Positions 1 to 8,384 are shown, counted from the first letter of the stretch. The stretch: 64,000 bases of DNA from Microgenomates group bacterium (GCA_029906985.1 JARYMT010000001.1:235128-299127), one strand, 5' to 3'. Made by a program: numbers and translations. The notes: generated by a model from the sequence alone, not told the origin.

Positions 1-1
1 T

Positions 2-226
2 ATTTCGGGTTTAAATATATTTTTCAATCTTTATCTCAATGGTTTTTGGGAATACCTAAATACAGTTATTATTCAGCCTGATCTTTTTTTAAAAGACGCA
101 TCGATCAATACGTATTATATATTAGAAACGATTTCTTTGATTAATCTAATGTTGTTTTTTACCAGTAGTTTATTAATTTTTTATTTTTTAAAAAAGCGGC
201 TAAATCGTTATAAATTTAATCCTTAA
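2..226 (+). CDS. C-terminal fragment of a membrane protein
   Basis: The frame is open from the window edge and ends in TAA at 224-226, giving the last 74 residues of a protein whose start lies outside. The fragment ends with a hydrophobic segment (about residues 46-64 of the fragment, LINLMLFFTSSLLIFYFL) followed by a short basic cytoplasmic tail KKRLNRYKFNP. This looks like the last transmembrane helix of a larger membrane protein. Only 7 bases separate it from the next gene on the same strand, so the two are probably co-transcribed. Family not recognised. Confidence 0.6.
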   Translation: MSGLNIFFNLYLNGFWEYLNTVIIQPDLFLKDASINTYYILETISLINLMLFFTSSLLIFYFLKKRLNRYKFNP

Positions 227-233
227 AAAAAAT

Positions 234-662
234 ATGGCAGAAAACAATCATCAGCAAAAACAAAATTTTTATCAAGGAATAATTATTGGAACAGTATTTA
301 TTTTCATAATTTTTTTAGCTTTTTTTGCTGGTTTAAAAATAGGTCAAAGGAGAGTTTTTGATAAACGTTATCCTCCAATGTTCTACCAGTTTTTAAGACC
401 ACCAAAAGAAGGATTTATTCCAAGAAGGTTTCAAGGCCATGGTTTGGTAGGAGTGGTTGACTCTGTCTCCAAAGAAAGTTTTGTCGTGAAAAATCGTTGG
501 GGAGAACTGGTTACTGTGTTGGTAAATAAAGATACTCAATACAAAATGGATAATAAAAATGCGAGTTTTTCTGATATTAAAAAAGGAAAAAACGTGATGG
601 TAATTGGCGAACCAAAAGAAGAAGAGATAGGGGTAGTTGCCAAAATCATTAGAATTTTTTAA
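234..662 (+). CDS. membrane-anchored DUF5666-like protein
   Basis: 142 residues: a short hydrophilic N-terminus, one transmembrane helix at about 15-34, a proline/arginine-rich spacer, then a compact beta domain (about 68-142) containing GVVDSVSKESFVVKNRWGE and ending in GVVAKIIRIF. The pattern of a strand pair, a short central helix (FSDIKKGKNVMVIGE) and a final strand resembles the small OB-like DUF5666 domain. It lies 14 bases before the efflux adaptor gene and has a similarly built relative at 4044-4466 on the other side of the ABC exporter. A periplasmic or cell-surface role with that exporter is inferred; no enzymatic motif is visible. Confidence 0.6.
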   Translation: MAENNHQQKQNFYQGIIIGTVFIFIIFLAFFAGLKIGQRRVFDKRYPPMFYQFLRPPKEGFIPRRFQGHGLVGVVDSVSKESFVVKNRWGELVTVLVNKDTQYKMDNKNASFSDIKKGKNVMVIGEPKEEEIGVVAKIIRIF

Positions 663-676
663 TTGATTAGTTTTTT

Positions 677-1930
677 ATGAAAAAAATAACGACAATTTTT
701 TTGAAAAACAAAAGGTTGTTATTAGTTTTTATTTTGATTATTTTAATTACTGTTTTTTTTGTTTTGAAAAACAAAAATGAAAAACAACAAAAATATCAGA
801 CAACCAAAGTTGCAAAAGAAACCTTAATTGAGTCGGTTTCTGCTTCAGGTCAGATAATTAGCTCTTCTTCTCAGATTGTTTATACCCAAGCGACCGGTAT
901 GGTAAAAGCGGTTTATGTAAAAAACGGCCAGTTTGTTAAAAAAGGCGAGAAAATCTTAGAAATTGAGTTAGATCAAACAGGACAACAAAAATATCAGACA
1001 GCTTTAGCAAACTATCTTTCAGCCAAGAATAATTTAGATTCGGCGCAAAATAATTTATACACTCTCCAGGCTGATATGTTTGACAAATGGGAAACTTTTT
1101 ATAATTTAGCTACGTCATCAACCTATCAAAACGCTGACGGGAGCCCCAACGAAACCAATCGACAGTTGCCAGAATTTTTAATTGCTAAAAATAATTGGTT
1201 AGCTGCTGAAGCAAAATACAAAAACCAACAAAACCAAATTCAACAAACACAGGCTTCTTTATCAAGCGCCTGGGCATCTTACCAATTAGCTTCGCCATTA
1301 ATCACGGCACCAGTTGGAGGCAAAATTAATGATTTAATTTATGAGACAGGAATGATTATTGGAGGTCTAGATTCTGACACAAGTTCCTCAAATATTAAAA
1401 TAGCAACAATTAAAAACGAATCAACCTCTTTTGGTAAATTTACTGTTTCTGAAATTGATGTTTCAAAAATAAAATCCGGGCAAAAAGCAACGATTACTAT
1501 CGATGCTCTCCCAGACAAAACCTTTACCGGCGAGGTAATCGCCATTGATCAGACGGGTGAAGTAATTTCATCGGTGGTTGATTATCCGTTGACGATAAAA
1601 TTTGATTCATTTTCAGATGAAGTTTTGCCAAATATGTCGGCCACGGCCAATATTATTATCAATAAAAAAATTAATGTCTTGACTGTTCCGTTAACGGCAA
1701 TTATTAAACAAAATGATTTAAATTATCTAAGAGTTTTAAAAAAAGGGCAAATAATTTTAACGCCGGTGGAAATTGGTATTTCCTCGGATACGAAAACAGA
1801 AGTTATTGGAGGAATTTCCGAAGGCGACGAGATTGTTACCTCCACTATTTCCAACAGCTCAACCTCAACCGGCCAATCACCTTTTTCCAATTTTGGTATC
1901 GGTGGAGGAACAAGAATTAGGATGAGATAA
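677..1930 (+). CDS. MacA/HlyD-family periplasmic adaptor of an ABC exporter
   Basis: 417 residues with an N-terminal transmembrane anchor (about 12-31). A lipoyl-like half follows (about 55-98, with GMVKAVYVKNGQFVKKGEKI), then a Gln/Asn-rich coiled-coil hairpin (about 105-205), the second lipoyl half (LITAPVGGKINDLIYETG), a beta-barrel (about 254-295) and a membrane-proximal domain to about 390. This is the standard order of RND/MacA-type membrane fusion proteins. A Ser/Gly-rich tail ends in RIRMR. The next two genes encode the matching ATPase and MacB-type permease, so it most likely links the permease to an extracellular substrate. The substrate cannot be read from sequence. Confidence 0.88.
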   Translation: MKKITTIFLKNKRLLLVFILIILITVFFVLKNKNEKQQKYQTTKVAKETLIESVSASGQIISSSSQIVYTQATGMVKAVYVKNGQFVKKGEKILEIELDQTGQQKYQTALANYLSAKNNLDSAQNNLYTLQADMFDKWETFYNLATSSTYQNADGSPNETNRQLPEFLIAKNNWLAAEAKYKNQQNQIQQTQASLSSAWASYQLASPLITAPVGGKINDLIYETGMIIGGLDSDTSSSNIKIATIKNESTSFGKFTVSEIDVSKIKSGQKATITIDALPDKTFTGEVIAIDQTGEVISSVVDYPLTIKFDSFSDEVLPNMSATANIIINKKINVLTVPLTAIIKQNDLNYLRVLKKGQIILTPVEIGISSDTKTEVIGGISEGDEIVTSTISNSSTSTGQSPFSNFGIGGGTRIRMR

Positions 1931-1952
1931 AAAATAATAATAGAATTGTCAT

Positions 1953-1969
1953 CCCGAAGTTGCTTCGGG
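1953..1969. repeat. short GC-rich palindrome (REP-like hairpin)
   Basis: CCCGAAG-TTG-CTTCGGG forms a perfect 7-bp stem with a 3-base loop in the 107-base gap between the adaptor and the ATPase genes. No T-run follows on either strand, so it is not a classic terminator. Surrounding DNA is very AT-rich. It may be a dispersed palindromic repeat or an mRNA-processing or stability hairpin inside the operon. Confidence 0.6.
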
Positions 1970-2037
1970 GTCCAATTTAAGACACCGCGGTTAAAATTTC
2001 AAAAAGATAGATTTGGTTAGTAATTTAAATTGTAATA

Positions 2038-2712
2038 ATGACAGATGTACTGATTGAATTAAAAAATATAACTAAAATTTATAAAAACCATTTTATTGAA
2101 ACCAAAGCCTTAGATAATATCTCATTAAAAATAAATAGAAGTGAATTCATCGCCATAATGGGTCCTTCGGGATCGGGGAAATCTACTTTGCTTCATATAT
2201 TAGGTTTATTAGATAAACCAACTTCTGGAGAATATCTTTTTGAAGGAAAAAAAACTTTACAAATGGATGAAAATACTTTAGCCGATTTTAGAAATAAAAA
2301 GATTGGTTTTGTTTTTCAAGCTTATAATCTTTTGCCACGAATAAAAGCTTTAAAAAATGTTGCTCTTCCTTTGATTTATGCCGGCGTTGATAAAAAAAAT
2401 CGAGAAGAAAAAGCTTTTGAAAAATTAAAAGAAGTTGGGTTAAAAGACTATGCTGATCATTTTCCTAACCAATTGTCAGGAGGTCAACAACAGCGAGTTG
2501 CTATCGCTAGAGCGCTAGTTAATAATCCTTCAATAATTTTAGCCGATGAGCCGACGGGTAATTTAGCTTCTTTTCAAGCAGAAGAAATAATGAAAATTTT
2601 TAAAAATTTAAACAAAGAGGGAAAAACAATTATTTTAATTACCCACGAAGAAGAAATTGCTAAATGGGCAAAAAGGATAATAAAAATAAAAGACGGCAAA
2701 ATAATTAATTAA
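2038..2712 (+). CDS. MacB/LolD-type ABC transporter ATPase
   Basis: 224 residues, the usual size for a LolD/MacB nucleotide-binding subunit. Visible motifs are Walker A GPSGSGKST (42-50), the Q-loop FVFQAYNLL (about 91-99), the signature LSGGQQQR (146-153), Walker B IILADEPTGNL (167-177) and the switch histidine ITHEEE (H203). It hydrolyses ATP at the cytoplasmic membrane to drive the permease encoded 19 bases downstream. With the adaptor it forms a tripartite-like exporter for peptides, lipoproteins or drugs; which of these cannot be decided. Confidence 0.95.
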   Translation: MTDVLIELKNITKIYKNHFIETKALDNISLKINRSEFIAIMGPSGSGKSTLLHILGLLDKPTSGEYLFEGKKTLQMDENTLADFRNKKIGFVFQAYNLLPRIKALKNVALPLIYAGVDKKNREEKAFEKLKEVGLKDYADHFPNQLSGGQQQRVAIARALVNNPSIILADEPTGNLASFQAEEIMKIFKNLNKEGKTIILITHEEEIAKWAKRIIKIKDGKIIN

Positions 2713-2731
2713 TTCATAAAATAAATCCAAA

Positions 2732-4006
2732 ATGAAAAATAATGACTCAAATTCTAAAACCGGCGAAATTAAAAAATTTTTAGATTATTTCCTTGAGATA
2801 GTCAATGAAGCGGTTTTTTCCCTTTTGGCAAATAAAATAAGAAGCGGTTTGGCGGTTTTAGGAATCATTATAGGGATAGCTTCGGTAATTGTTATGCTGT
2901 CTTTAGGTCAGGCTAGTCAAAAAAGCATCGAATCACAAATTAAATCTTTGGGTTCGAATCTTTTAACAATAATGCCCGGCGCCTTATCGACGGGAACAGT
3001 CCGTCAGGCGGCTGGCAGCGCCAACACTCTAACTTTAAGCGATGCTTTAGCGATAAAAAATGAATTTTTAAATAAATATATTATTGATATTTCACCAGAG
3101 CTGTCAAGGCGTTCTCAAGTGATTTTTGAAAGAGCTAATACCAATACACAAATAATTGGTGTTTATCCCAGCTATCAAACACTAAGAAATATAAACTTAT
3201 CTTCAGGCGATTTTATCAGCCAATTTGATATTGAAGGGACAAGGCAAGTTGCCGTCGTTGGGCCGCAGGTGGTTGCTGATCTTTTTGGTGACGGCGTTAA
3301 TCCGGTGGGAAAAATGATAAGAATTTCTGGAAAAAGTTTTCGGGTAATTGGGGTCACTTTAGCAAAAGGGGGAGCGGGATTTTTTAATCAGGATGATATG
3401 GTTTTTGTTCCTTTATCAACCGCTCAGAAATTATTATTTGGAACAGATTATTTATCTTCAATCAGCATCGGTATTAAAGATGAAAAACTTATGAATCAAG
3501 CGAGGGACGAAATTGGTTATTTTTTATTAGCCCGTCATAAAATAAATGATCCATATCAAGCTGATTTTTCAATAATGTCGCAAGCTGATATTTTACAAAC
3601 CGCAACATCAGTGACTTCAACTTTCACCAATCTTTTATCAGGAATTGCGGCGATCTCTTTATTGGTCGGAGGGATCGGAATTATGAATATTATGTTGGTA
3701 GCGGTAGTTGAACGAACAAGAGAAATAGGTCTTCGTAAAGCAATTGGCGCTAAAAACAGAGTCATTGTCGGTCAATTTTTAAGTGAAGCAATAATCTTAA
3801 CATTATTAGGAGGTTTTTTTGGAATTATTTTCGGCATTATTATTTATTTTATTTTATCGGTGATTTTAAAATTTTCTTTTATTATTTCTTTACCGGCAAT
3901 ATTTTTAGCAGTGACGGTCGCCTCGATAATTGGCGTGGTTTTTGGTTATTATCCAGCAAAAAAAGCCGCCAGCTTGTCGCCAATCGAGGCTTTAAGATAC
4001 GAATAA
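2732..4006 (+). CDS. MacB-type ABC transporter permease (FtsX fold)
   Basis: 424 residues with the type VII ABC layout. There is a first transmembrane helix at about 30-58 (LANKIRSGLAVLGIIIGIAS), a large extracytoplasmic MacB core domain (about 65-285) and three C-terminal helices (about 298-420). The conserved coupling region ERTREIGLRKAIGAK and the C-terminal YYPAKKAASLSPIEALRYE are typical of MacB/FtsX permeases. It works with the preceding ATPase and adaptor as a mechanotransmission exporter. Spacing is tight (19 bases), consistent with one operon. Confidence 0.94.
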   Translation: MKNNDSNSKTGEIKKFLDYFLEIVNEAVFSLLANKIRSGLAVLGIIIGIASVIVMLSLGQASQKSIESQIKSLGSNLLTIMPGALSTGTVRQAAGSANTLTLSDALAIKNEFLNKYIIDISPELSRRSQVIFERANTNTQIIGVYPSYQTLRNINLSSGDFISQFDIEGTRQVAVVGPQVVADLFGDGVNPVGKMIRISGKSFRVIGVTLAKGGAGFFNQDDMVFVPLSTAQKLLFGTDYLSSISIGIKDEKLMNQARDEIGYFLLARHKINDPYQADFSIMSQADILQTATSVTSTFTNLLSGIAAISLLVGGIGIMNIMLVAVVERTREIGLRKAIGAKNRVIVGQFLSEAIILTLLGGFFGIIFGIIIYFILSVILKFSFIISLPAIFLAVTVASIIGVVFGYYPAKKAASLSPIEALRYE

Positions 4007-4043
4007 TAAAAAACAAAAGTTAGAAGTTTTTTTTATAACAATT

Positions 4044-4466
4044 ATGAAAAACAACATAATTTTCTATATTTTGATTGGAGTTATAAGTTTAGGAGTCGGT
4101 TTTTATGTTGGAATTTGGTATCAAAAAAATCAACAACTATCAAGATTTTCCCAACCTTGGATTGTTAGTCAAACAGGAAGACAAGGCCAAAATCAGGGAA
4201 GATTTACCGGCGGGATGAGACCTGTTAGCGGAGAAATTATCAAAAAAGACCAAGATTCAATTACAATTAAAACACAAAATAGTTCAACAAAAATTATTTT
4301 AATTCCCAGCGGCGTCTTAATTACCAAATCGCAAAAAGCAACTTTCGATGATTTAAAAGAGAAAGAAACCGTCTTTGTTATTGGTCAACAAAACCCAGAC
4401 GGATCGATTACCGCAGAGAATATTCAAATTGGTCAGATTAATTTAAGAAGAAATAATACTAACTAG
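4044..4466 (+). CDS. membrane-anchored DUF5666-like protein
   Basis: 140 residues: an N-terminal transmembrane helix (about 5-25), a Gln/Gly/Arg-rich linker, and a small beta domain (about 55-135) with SGEIIKKDQDSITIKTQNSS and FVIGQQNPDGSITAENIQIG. Architecture and fold pattern match the protein at 234-662, so the two probably arose by duplication and now bracket the MacAB-type exporter. It follows the permease by 37 bases on the same strand. Its 3' end overlaps the convergent minus-strand gene by 8 bases. Function unknown. Confidence 0.6.
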   Translation: MKNNIIFYILIGVISLGVGFYVGIWYQKNQQLSRFSQPWIVSQTGRQGQNQGRFTGGMRPVSGEIIKKDQDSITIKTQNSSTKIILIPSGVLITKSQKATFDDLKEKETVFVIGQQNPDGSITAENIQIGQINLRRNNTN

Positions 4467-4887
4467 TTTTTTCATGAAGCCATTTTTTCACTTTTGGCCA
4501 ATTTTGGAGAAAAAGGACAACAACCAAAAAACCAATAACAAAATAAATTGCGACATTTTTTGGAGTTAGATTTTGTGATAAGGCAATTGTTGGGGTTGGT
4601 GTTTCCAAAGACAAAGAAGGCGATGATTGAGGAGTAACTGATTCTATGTTTTGTGGTGAAGGATTGGACGTGGCGATTGGTTTTGTCGGTTGAGGAGTTT
4701 CGGTTGGAGAAGGGGTTTCGGTTGGCTGGAGGGTCGGTGTCGGGGTGTTGGTTGGCGTTTGGGTTGGAATGACAGAAACAATAATATCAAAAAGATTTTG
4801 GTTGATTTTTCTTACGTTGGGATCAAGAGCAAGAGTTTGCCGAAGACAAACAAATAAAAAAACAACTAAAAAAATTATTTTTTTCAT
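4459..4887 (-). CDS. secreted protein with Pro/Thr linker and C-terminal membrane anchor
   Basis: 142 residues. An N-terminal signal-like helix (about 4-20, IIFLVVFLFVCLRQTLA) is followed by a short mature start (LDPNVRKINQNLF). A long Pro/Thr/Ser linker (about 40-95) has PTxTP and PTETP repeats, and a second helix (about 112-130, VAIYFVIGFLVVVLFL) precedes a basic tail. This build resembles a surface stalk tethered at its C-terminus. No catalytic domain is visible. It overlaps the plus-strand neighbour tail to tail and lies 38 bases downstream of yidD on the same strand. Confidence 0.55.
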   Translation of the reverse strand: MKKIIFLVVFLFVCLRQTLALDPNVRKINQNLFDIIVSVIPTQTPTNTPTPTLQPTETPSPTETPQPTKPIATSNPSPQNIESVTPQSSPSLSLETPTPTIALSQNLTPKNVAIYFVIGFLVVVLFLQNWPKVKKWLHEKTS

Positions 4888-4925
4888 CTAGTGGTATTAA
4901 ATCACAAAAGAATCCAAAAATCAAA

Positions 4926-5162
4926 TCATTTTAACGGATCATAGCCGCCTGTATTCCAGGGATGACAACGAACGATTCTTTTTAATCCTAAAAACAAACC
5001 GCGAAATACTCCATATTTTTCAACTGCCTGATATGTATATTCTGAACATGTTGGCTTAAAGCGGCAAACTTTATCAGTCAAAAATAGTTGCCTGGCAATT
5101 GCTCCATGGAACCATTTTGTTTTTTGATAAAAGCGGATGAGAAAAAAAATAATTTTTTTCAT
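4926..5162 (-). CDS. yidD: YidD, membrane protein insertion efficiency factor
   Basis: Small basic protein with the full YidD signature: RFYQKTKW near the start, [19 protein letters not shown] (two Cys in the CRFxPTCSxY motif), [20 protein letters not shown] at the end. The ATG at 5162 gives the usual length of about 78 residues; a TTG four codons earlier is possible but less likely. In most bacteria yidD sits between rnpA and yidC. Here it is about 55 kb from yidC within the window, so the canonical cluster is split. It is thought to help YidC-dependent membrane insertion. Confidence 0.93.
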   Translation of the reverse strand: MKKIIFFLIRFYQKTKWFHGAIARQLFLTDKVCRFKPTCSEYTYQAVEKYGVFRGLFLGLKRIVRCHPWNTGGYDPLK

Positions 5163-5227
5163 TTTAATTGACAAGATTTAACCTTTTTTATATTATAAAT
5201 TCTAAATCTTTATTTCAATAAAAAATA

Positions 5228-5875
5228 ATGAAAATATTTATTGATTCCGCCAACTTAGCAGAAATAAAAGAAGCAGTTTCTTGGGGAATAATAGAAGGGG
5301 CAACCACTAACCCAACCTTGATGGCTAAAGAAAAAAATCAATCATTGAAAAAAATTTCTCAAGAAATTTGTCGAATTGTCCCTGGACCAGTCAGCTTAGA
5401 AGGAAACGCCAGCCAAGCAGAGGAGATTATTAAGGAAGCGAAAATTTTAGCTAAAATTGCTAATAATGTGGTTGTTAAAATTCCAATGACTATAGAAGGT
5501 ATTAAAGCGGTTATTAAACTTAATAAAGAAGGAATAAAAACCAATGTTACTTTGGTTTTTTCAGCTAATCAAGCCTTAATAGCCGCTAAGGCAAAAGCAA
5601 CTTATGTTTCGCCATTTTTAGGAAGACTTGATGATATTGGCCAAAGCGGATTGCTTTTAATTGAAGAGATAAAAAAAATATACAAAAATTATCAGTTTAA
5701 TACTAAAATTATTGCCGCTAGTATTAGAAATCCAGATCATGTCAAACAAGTGGCTTTAATTGGTTGTGATATTGCAACAATTCCTTTTAAAGTCCTAAAA
5801 CAACTATATCAACACTCTTTAACTGATAAAGGAATAGCTTTATTTCAAGCAGACTGGAATAAATTAAAAATTTAA
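5228..5875 (+). CDS. transaldolase / fructose-6-phosphate aldolase-like enzyme
   Basis: 215 residues, matching the short TalC/FSA subfamily of transaldolases. The N-terminus [16 protein letters not shown] supplies the catalytic Asp, [10 protein letters not shown] is the family phosphate-binding/active-site loop, VVKIPMT contains the Schiff-base Lys, and [28 protein letters not shown] and [12 protein letters not shown] are further conserved blocks. It would interconvert sugar phosphates in the non-oxidative pentose phosphate pathway; aldolase activity on fructose-6-phosphate is the alternative. It is divergent from yidD, and its 3' end overlaps rsmI by 4 bases (convergent). Confidence 0.92.
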   Translation: MKIFIDSANLAEIKEAVSWGIIEGATTNPTLMAKEKNQSLKKISQEICRIVPGPVSLEGNASQAEEIIKEAKILAKIANNVVVKIPMTIEGIKAVIKLNKEGIKTNVTLVFSANQALIAAKAKATYVSPFLGRLDDIGQSGLLLIEEIKKIYKNYQFNTKIIAASIRNPDHVKQVALIGCDIATIPFKVLKQLYQHSLTDKGIALFQADWNKLKI

Positions 5876-6555
5876 TTATTTATTTTAAAAACAACAGTAA
5901 TTTCACCTTTAATTTCTTTTCTTTGTTTTAATATTTTTAAAACCTCATCAACGTTTCCTCTTAAAAATTCTTCATAAATTTTGGTCATTTCCCGGGCAAG
6001 AGAGATTCTGGTTTTTGGGTTAATTTGATTTAAAATTTCCAAAGTTTTAATAATTCTTTGTGGCGATTCAAAAAAAATTATCGATGGAGTTTTTTTGCCA
6101 ATTTTTAATTTCGAGATTTCTTGAAAAATTTTCTGTTTTTGAGATAAATTTTTTGGCAAAAAACCTAAAAATAAAAAGGGAGAAGTAGAAAGTCCTGATG
6201 TTATTAATGCCGATAAAACTGCTGATGGTCCGGGAACAGGAACAATTTTTATATTTTCTTTAATAACTCGTTTGACTAAAAATTGACCGGGATCTGATAA
6301 AGTAGGGGTGCCAGCATCAGAGATTAAGGCTAATTTTTTTCCTTGTTTTAATTTTTCTAGAATTTTTGGCAGAACTTGCAGTTGATTTTCATCAGTTAGA
6401 TGAATAAGCGGTTTTTTTATTTGATAATGATTAAGTAAAATATTACCTTTATAAGTTGATTCGCAGATTATTTCATCAACTTCTTTTAAAATTTCAGTCG
6501 CTCGAAAAGTAATATCTTTTAAGTTACCAATTGGAGTGGAAACTAAATATAGCAT
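5872..6555 (-). CDS. rsmI: 16S rRNA (cytidine1402-2'-O)-methyltransferase RsmI
   Basis: 227 residues. The tetrapyrrole-methylase fold is shown by the N-terminal [17 protein letters not shown], the mid-block [16 protein letters not shown], the SAM-binding [25 protein letters not shown] and FFESPQRI, followed by [13 protein letters not shown]. Together these are diagnostic of RsmI, which methylates the ribose of C1402 in the decoding centre. It is somewhat shorter than E. coli RsmI because the C-terminal extension is missing. It is probably co-transcribed with pth, 28 bases upstream. Confidence 0.95.
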   Translation of the reverse strand: MLYLVSTPIGNLKDITFRATEILKEVDEIICESTYKGNILLNHYQIKKPLIHLTDENQLQVLPKILEKLKQGKKLALISDAGTPTLSDPGQFLVKRVIKENIKIVPVPGPSAVLSALITSGLSTSPFLFLGFLPKNLSQKQKIFQEISKLKIGKKTPSIIFFESPQRIIKTLEILNQINPKTRISLAREMTKIYEEFLRGNVDEVLKILKQRKEIKGEITVVFKINN

Positions 6556-6583
6556 AAATTAAAAATTAAAAGTTAAATATTAA

Positions 6584-7120
6584 TTAAGAAAAAATTTCCG
6601 GATGGGTTTTGATAATTTTTGGAAAAACCTCGTTGACTAAAATCTGTTTTTCCTCATCTAAAAAATTTTGCAAAACATAAGTTTCACCATCAATCCAGTT
6701 TTCTTTTTGGCGGTTATCAACACCAATTCTTATCCGCCAAAAATCTTTAGTTTTTAAGGTTTGTTCAATTGATTTAATGCCATTGTGTAATTTTGGACCG
6801 TTGGCAAACTGGATTTTGAATTTTCCCAAGGGAATGTCTAAATCATCATGAATAATGTATAACGTAGAACGTGGAACGTGAAACGTATTAAAGATTTTTT
6901 TAACTGCTTTACCTGATTCATTCATATAGGTTAAAGTTTGACAAAGAATTAAATTATTAAGGGTAAAAATTTTAGCAATGGAAGAATTTTTTTCTTTCAA
7001 CTCGCTAACCCGCCAACCCGTTAACTTTTTAACTAAATAATCAATAAACATATGACCAACATTATGGCGGTTATTTTTATATTTTTCACCAGGATTGCCA
7101 AGACCAAGAGAAATTTTCAT
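6584..7120 (-). CDS. pth: peptidyl-tRNA hydrolase
   Basis: Pth releases tRNA from prematurely terminated peptidyl-tRNA. From the ATG at 7120 the protein begins MKISLGLGNPGEKYKNNRHN, the standard Pth start with the catalytic His in NRHNVGH. LTYMNESGKAV and IHDDLDIPLGKFK (catalytic Asp) also match, as does GPKLHNGIKSIEQTL in place of the common GGHNGLRS block. An in-frame ATG at 7147 would add nine residues of low-complexity sequence (MINLKFKIG) that look like the A/T-rich filler seen between genes here, so the shorter start is preferred. About 178 residues. Confidence 0.93.
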   Translation of the reverse strand: MKISLGLGNPGEKYKNNRHNVGHMFIDYLVKKLTGWRVSELKEKNSSIAKIFTLNNLILCQTLTYMNESGKAVKKIFNTFHVPRSTLYIIHDDLDIPLGKFKIQFANGPKLHNGIKSIEQTLKTKDFWRIRIGVDNRQKENWIDGETYVLQNFLDEEKQILVNEVFPKIIKTHPEIFS

Positions 7121-7176
7121 TCCTATTTTAAATTTCAAATTTATCATTTATAATTATAATCTAAAATCTTTTCTTT

Positions 7177-7249
7177 GGGCCCGTAGCTCAACTGGCAGAG
7201 CAGCAGCCTTTTAAGCTGTTGGTTGAGAGTTCGAGTCTCTCCGGGCTCA
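7177..7249 (+). tRNA. tRNA-Lys (anticodon TTT)
   Basis: Folds as a complete cloverleaf. The acceptor stem is GGGCCCG with CGGGCTC (one G-T pair), the D stem GCTC/GAGC, the anticodon stem GCAGC/GCTGT around loop CTTTTAA (anticodon TTT at 7210-7212), the T arm GAGAG-TTCGAGT-CTCTC and the discriminator base A at 7249. CCA is not encoded (CTA follows), so CCA must be added after transcription. A TATAAT at 7155-7160 is a plausible -10 box. The trmD start codon is only 8 bases downstream. Confidence 0.96.
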
Positions 7250-7257
7250 CTAACAAA

Positions 7258-8034
7258 ATGAAAATCTACATTGTCACTCTTTTCCCCAAAATGATCTCTT
7301 CTTTTTTTGCAGAAAGCATTATTAAAAAAGCTCAAGAAAAAGGTCTAGTTGAAATTGAGATCGTTGATCTTCGTCAGTTTGCTTATGATAAACGGGGATC
7401 GGTTGATGATCGGGTGTATGGAGGGGGAAAAGGGATGGTGATAAGGGTGGATGTGATGTATAAGGCACTAAAAAAATTAAAAATTAATCCGCCGGTTGGC
7501 GGACAAAATTCAAAATTAAAATCTAAAATTTTTTTAACCTCGCCTAAAGGTAAAGTTTTTGATCAGAAAAAAGCAAAAGAGTTGGCAAAATTAGATAAAT
7601 TAGTGATTATTTGCGGCCATTATGAGGGAATTGATGAACGAGTAAGACAGTTTGCTGATGAAGAGATATCTTTGGGTGATTTTGTGATGACCGGAGGAGA
7701 GATTACCGCTGCGGCCATCGTTGACTCAGTTATTCGATTGGCTCCCGGAGTTTTGAAAAAAGAAGCGACAGAAAAAGAGAGTTTTTCTGAATATGAGGTT
7801 GATTATTTAATAAAAATTTTAGGTGAAAATGAAATTTTAAAAAAATTAAAAGAAAAAAGGATCAAAAAAACAAAACTTTTAGAATATCCTCAATATACCC
7901 GGCCGGAGGAATTTTTAGGTTTAAAAGTGCCAAAAGTTTTGCTCTCCGGCAATCATAAAGAAATAGAAAAATGGCGAATAAAAAAAGCTTGGGAAGAGAC
8001 AGTCAAGAAAAGACAAGATTTATTAAATATTTAA
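7258..8034 (+). CDS. trmD: tRNA (guanine37-N1)-methyltransferase TrmD
   Basis: 258 residues starting MKIYIVTLFPKMI, the usual TrmD N-terminus, which fixes the ATG. Conserved blocks are DDRVYGGGKGMV, the SAM-knot region ICGHYEGIDERVRQF, EISLGDFVMTGGEI and the C-terminal LEYPQYTRPEEFLG. It forms m1G37 and prevents frameshifting. A stretch around residues 77-90 (INPPVGGQNSKLKSK) coincides with a GC palindrome at 7488-7503 and A/T low-complexity DNA. The tRNA-Lys gene ends 8 bases upstream and no Shine-Dalgarno sequence is visible, so it is likely read from a tRNA-mRNA transcript. Ends with a 4-base convergent overlap. Confidence 0.96.
   Translation: MKIYIVTLFPKMISSFFAESIIKKAQEKGLVEIEIVDLRQFAYDKRGSVDDRVYGGGKGMVIRVDVMYKALKKLKINPPVGGQNSKLKSKIFLTSPKGKVFDQKKAKELAKLDKLVIICGHYEGIDERVRQFADEEISLGDFVMTGGEITAAAIVDSVIRLAPGVLKKEATEKESFSEYEVDYLIKILGENEILKKLKEKRIKKTKLLEYPQYTRPEEFLGLKVPKVLLSGNHKEIEKWRIKKAWEETVKKRQDLLNI
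7488..7503. repeat. GC-rich palindrome inside trmD
   Basis: TCCGCC-GGTT-GGCGGA is a perfect 6-bp stem with a tetraloop. It lies in frame within the trmD coding region, followed by A/T low-complexity sequence rich in AAAATT. The encoded residues (NPPVGG) fall in a region of TrmD that tolerates length variation. It looks like a small palindromic insertion of the type also seen at 26312-26325. Confidence 0.6.
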
Positions 8035-8384
8035 ACCTTCGGTTTAAATTGTCTCCTTTTTATTTTATTAATTGAATACATTATCCTTTTATGAAGATCA
8101 ATATTTTTAATTCTAGCAAAGCGAAGTATAGCAACAATAATATCACCCAATTCTTGTTCATAACTTTCATCTTTTTGAGCAGCAATGTTGGTGGTTTTTC
8201 GACCATGTTTAGCTAAATAGGCGCGAGCCATCTCGCCGATTTCTTCAACCAAAGACAATATTAAAAAAGAGCCAAACTCTTTTTCTTCTTTCCATTGTTT
8301 ATCAATGTCTTCAAGTTTTTTGTAATAGTATCCAAAAAGCGATCTTATTTTTTTTGCTTTTTTTGGGATTTTGTAAGTTCTCAT
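8031..8384 (-). CDS. MazG-like nucleotide pyrophosphohydrolase
   Basis: 117 residues, all-alpha, with the MazG superfamily metal-binding pattern. LSLVEEIGEMARAYLAKHG supplies the first EExxE helix, and YEQELGDIIVAILRFARIKNI supplies the ExxD helix. Proteins of this type hydrolyse (d)NTPs to the monophosphate and pyrophosphate and are often house-cleaning enzymes. It is convergent with trmD (4-base overlap) and divergent from the superoxide dismutase gene. The exact substrate is not predictable. Confidence 0.8.
   Translation of the reverse strand: MRTYKIPKKAKKIRSLFGYYYKKLEDIDKQWKEEKEFGSFLILSLVEEIGEMARAYLAKHGRKTTNIAAQKDESYEQELGDIIVAILRFARIKNIDLHKRIMYSINKIKRRQFKPKV

Noticed and set aside
1953..1969. 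Hairpin read as a Rho-independent terminator
   Set aside because: No T-run on either side and it lies inside an exporter operon whose genes belong together.
7144..7335. Minus-strand open frame covering the tRNA-Lys region
   Set aside because: It overlaps a clear tRNA and the start of trmD; its residues are the antisense of these and show no family pattern.
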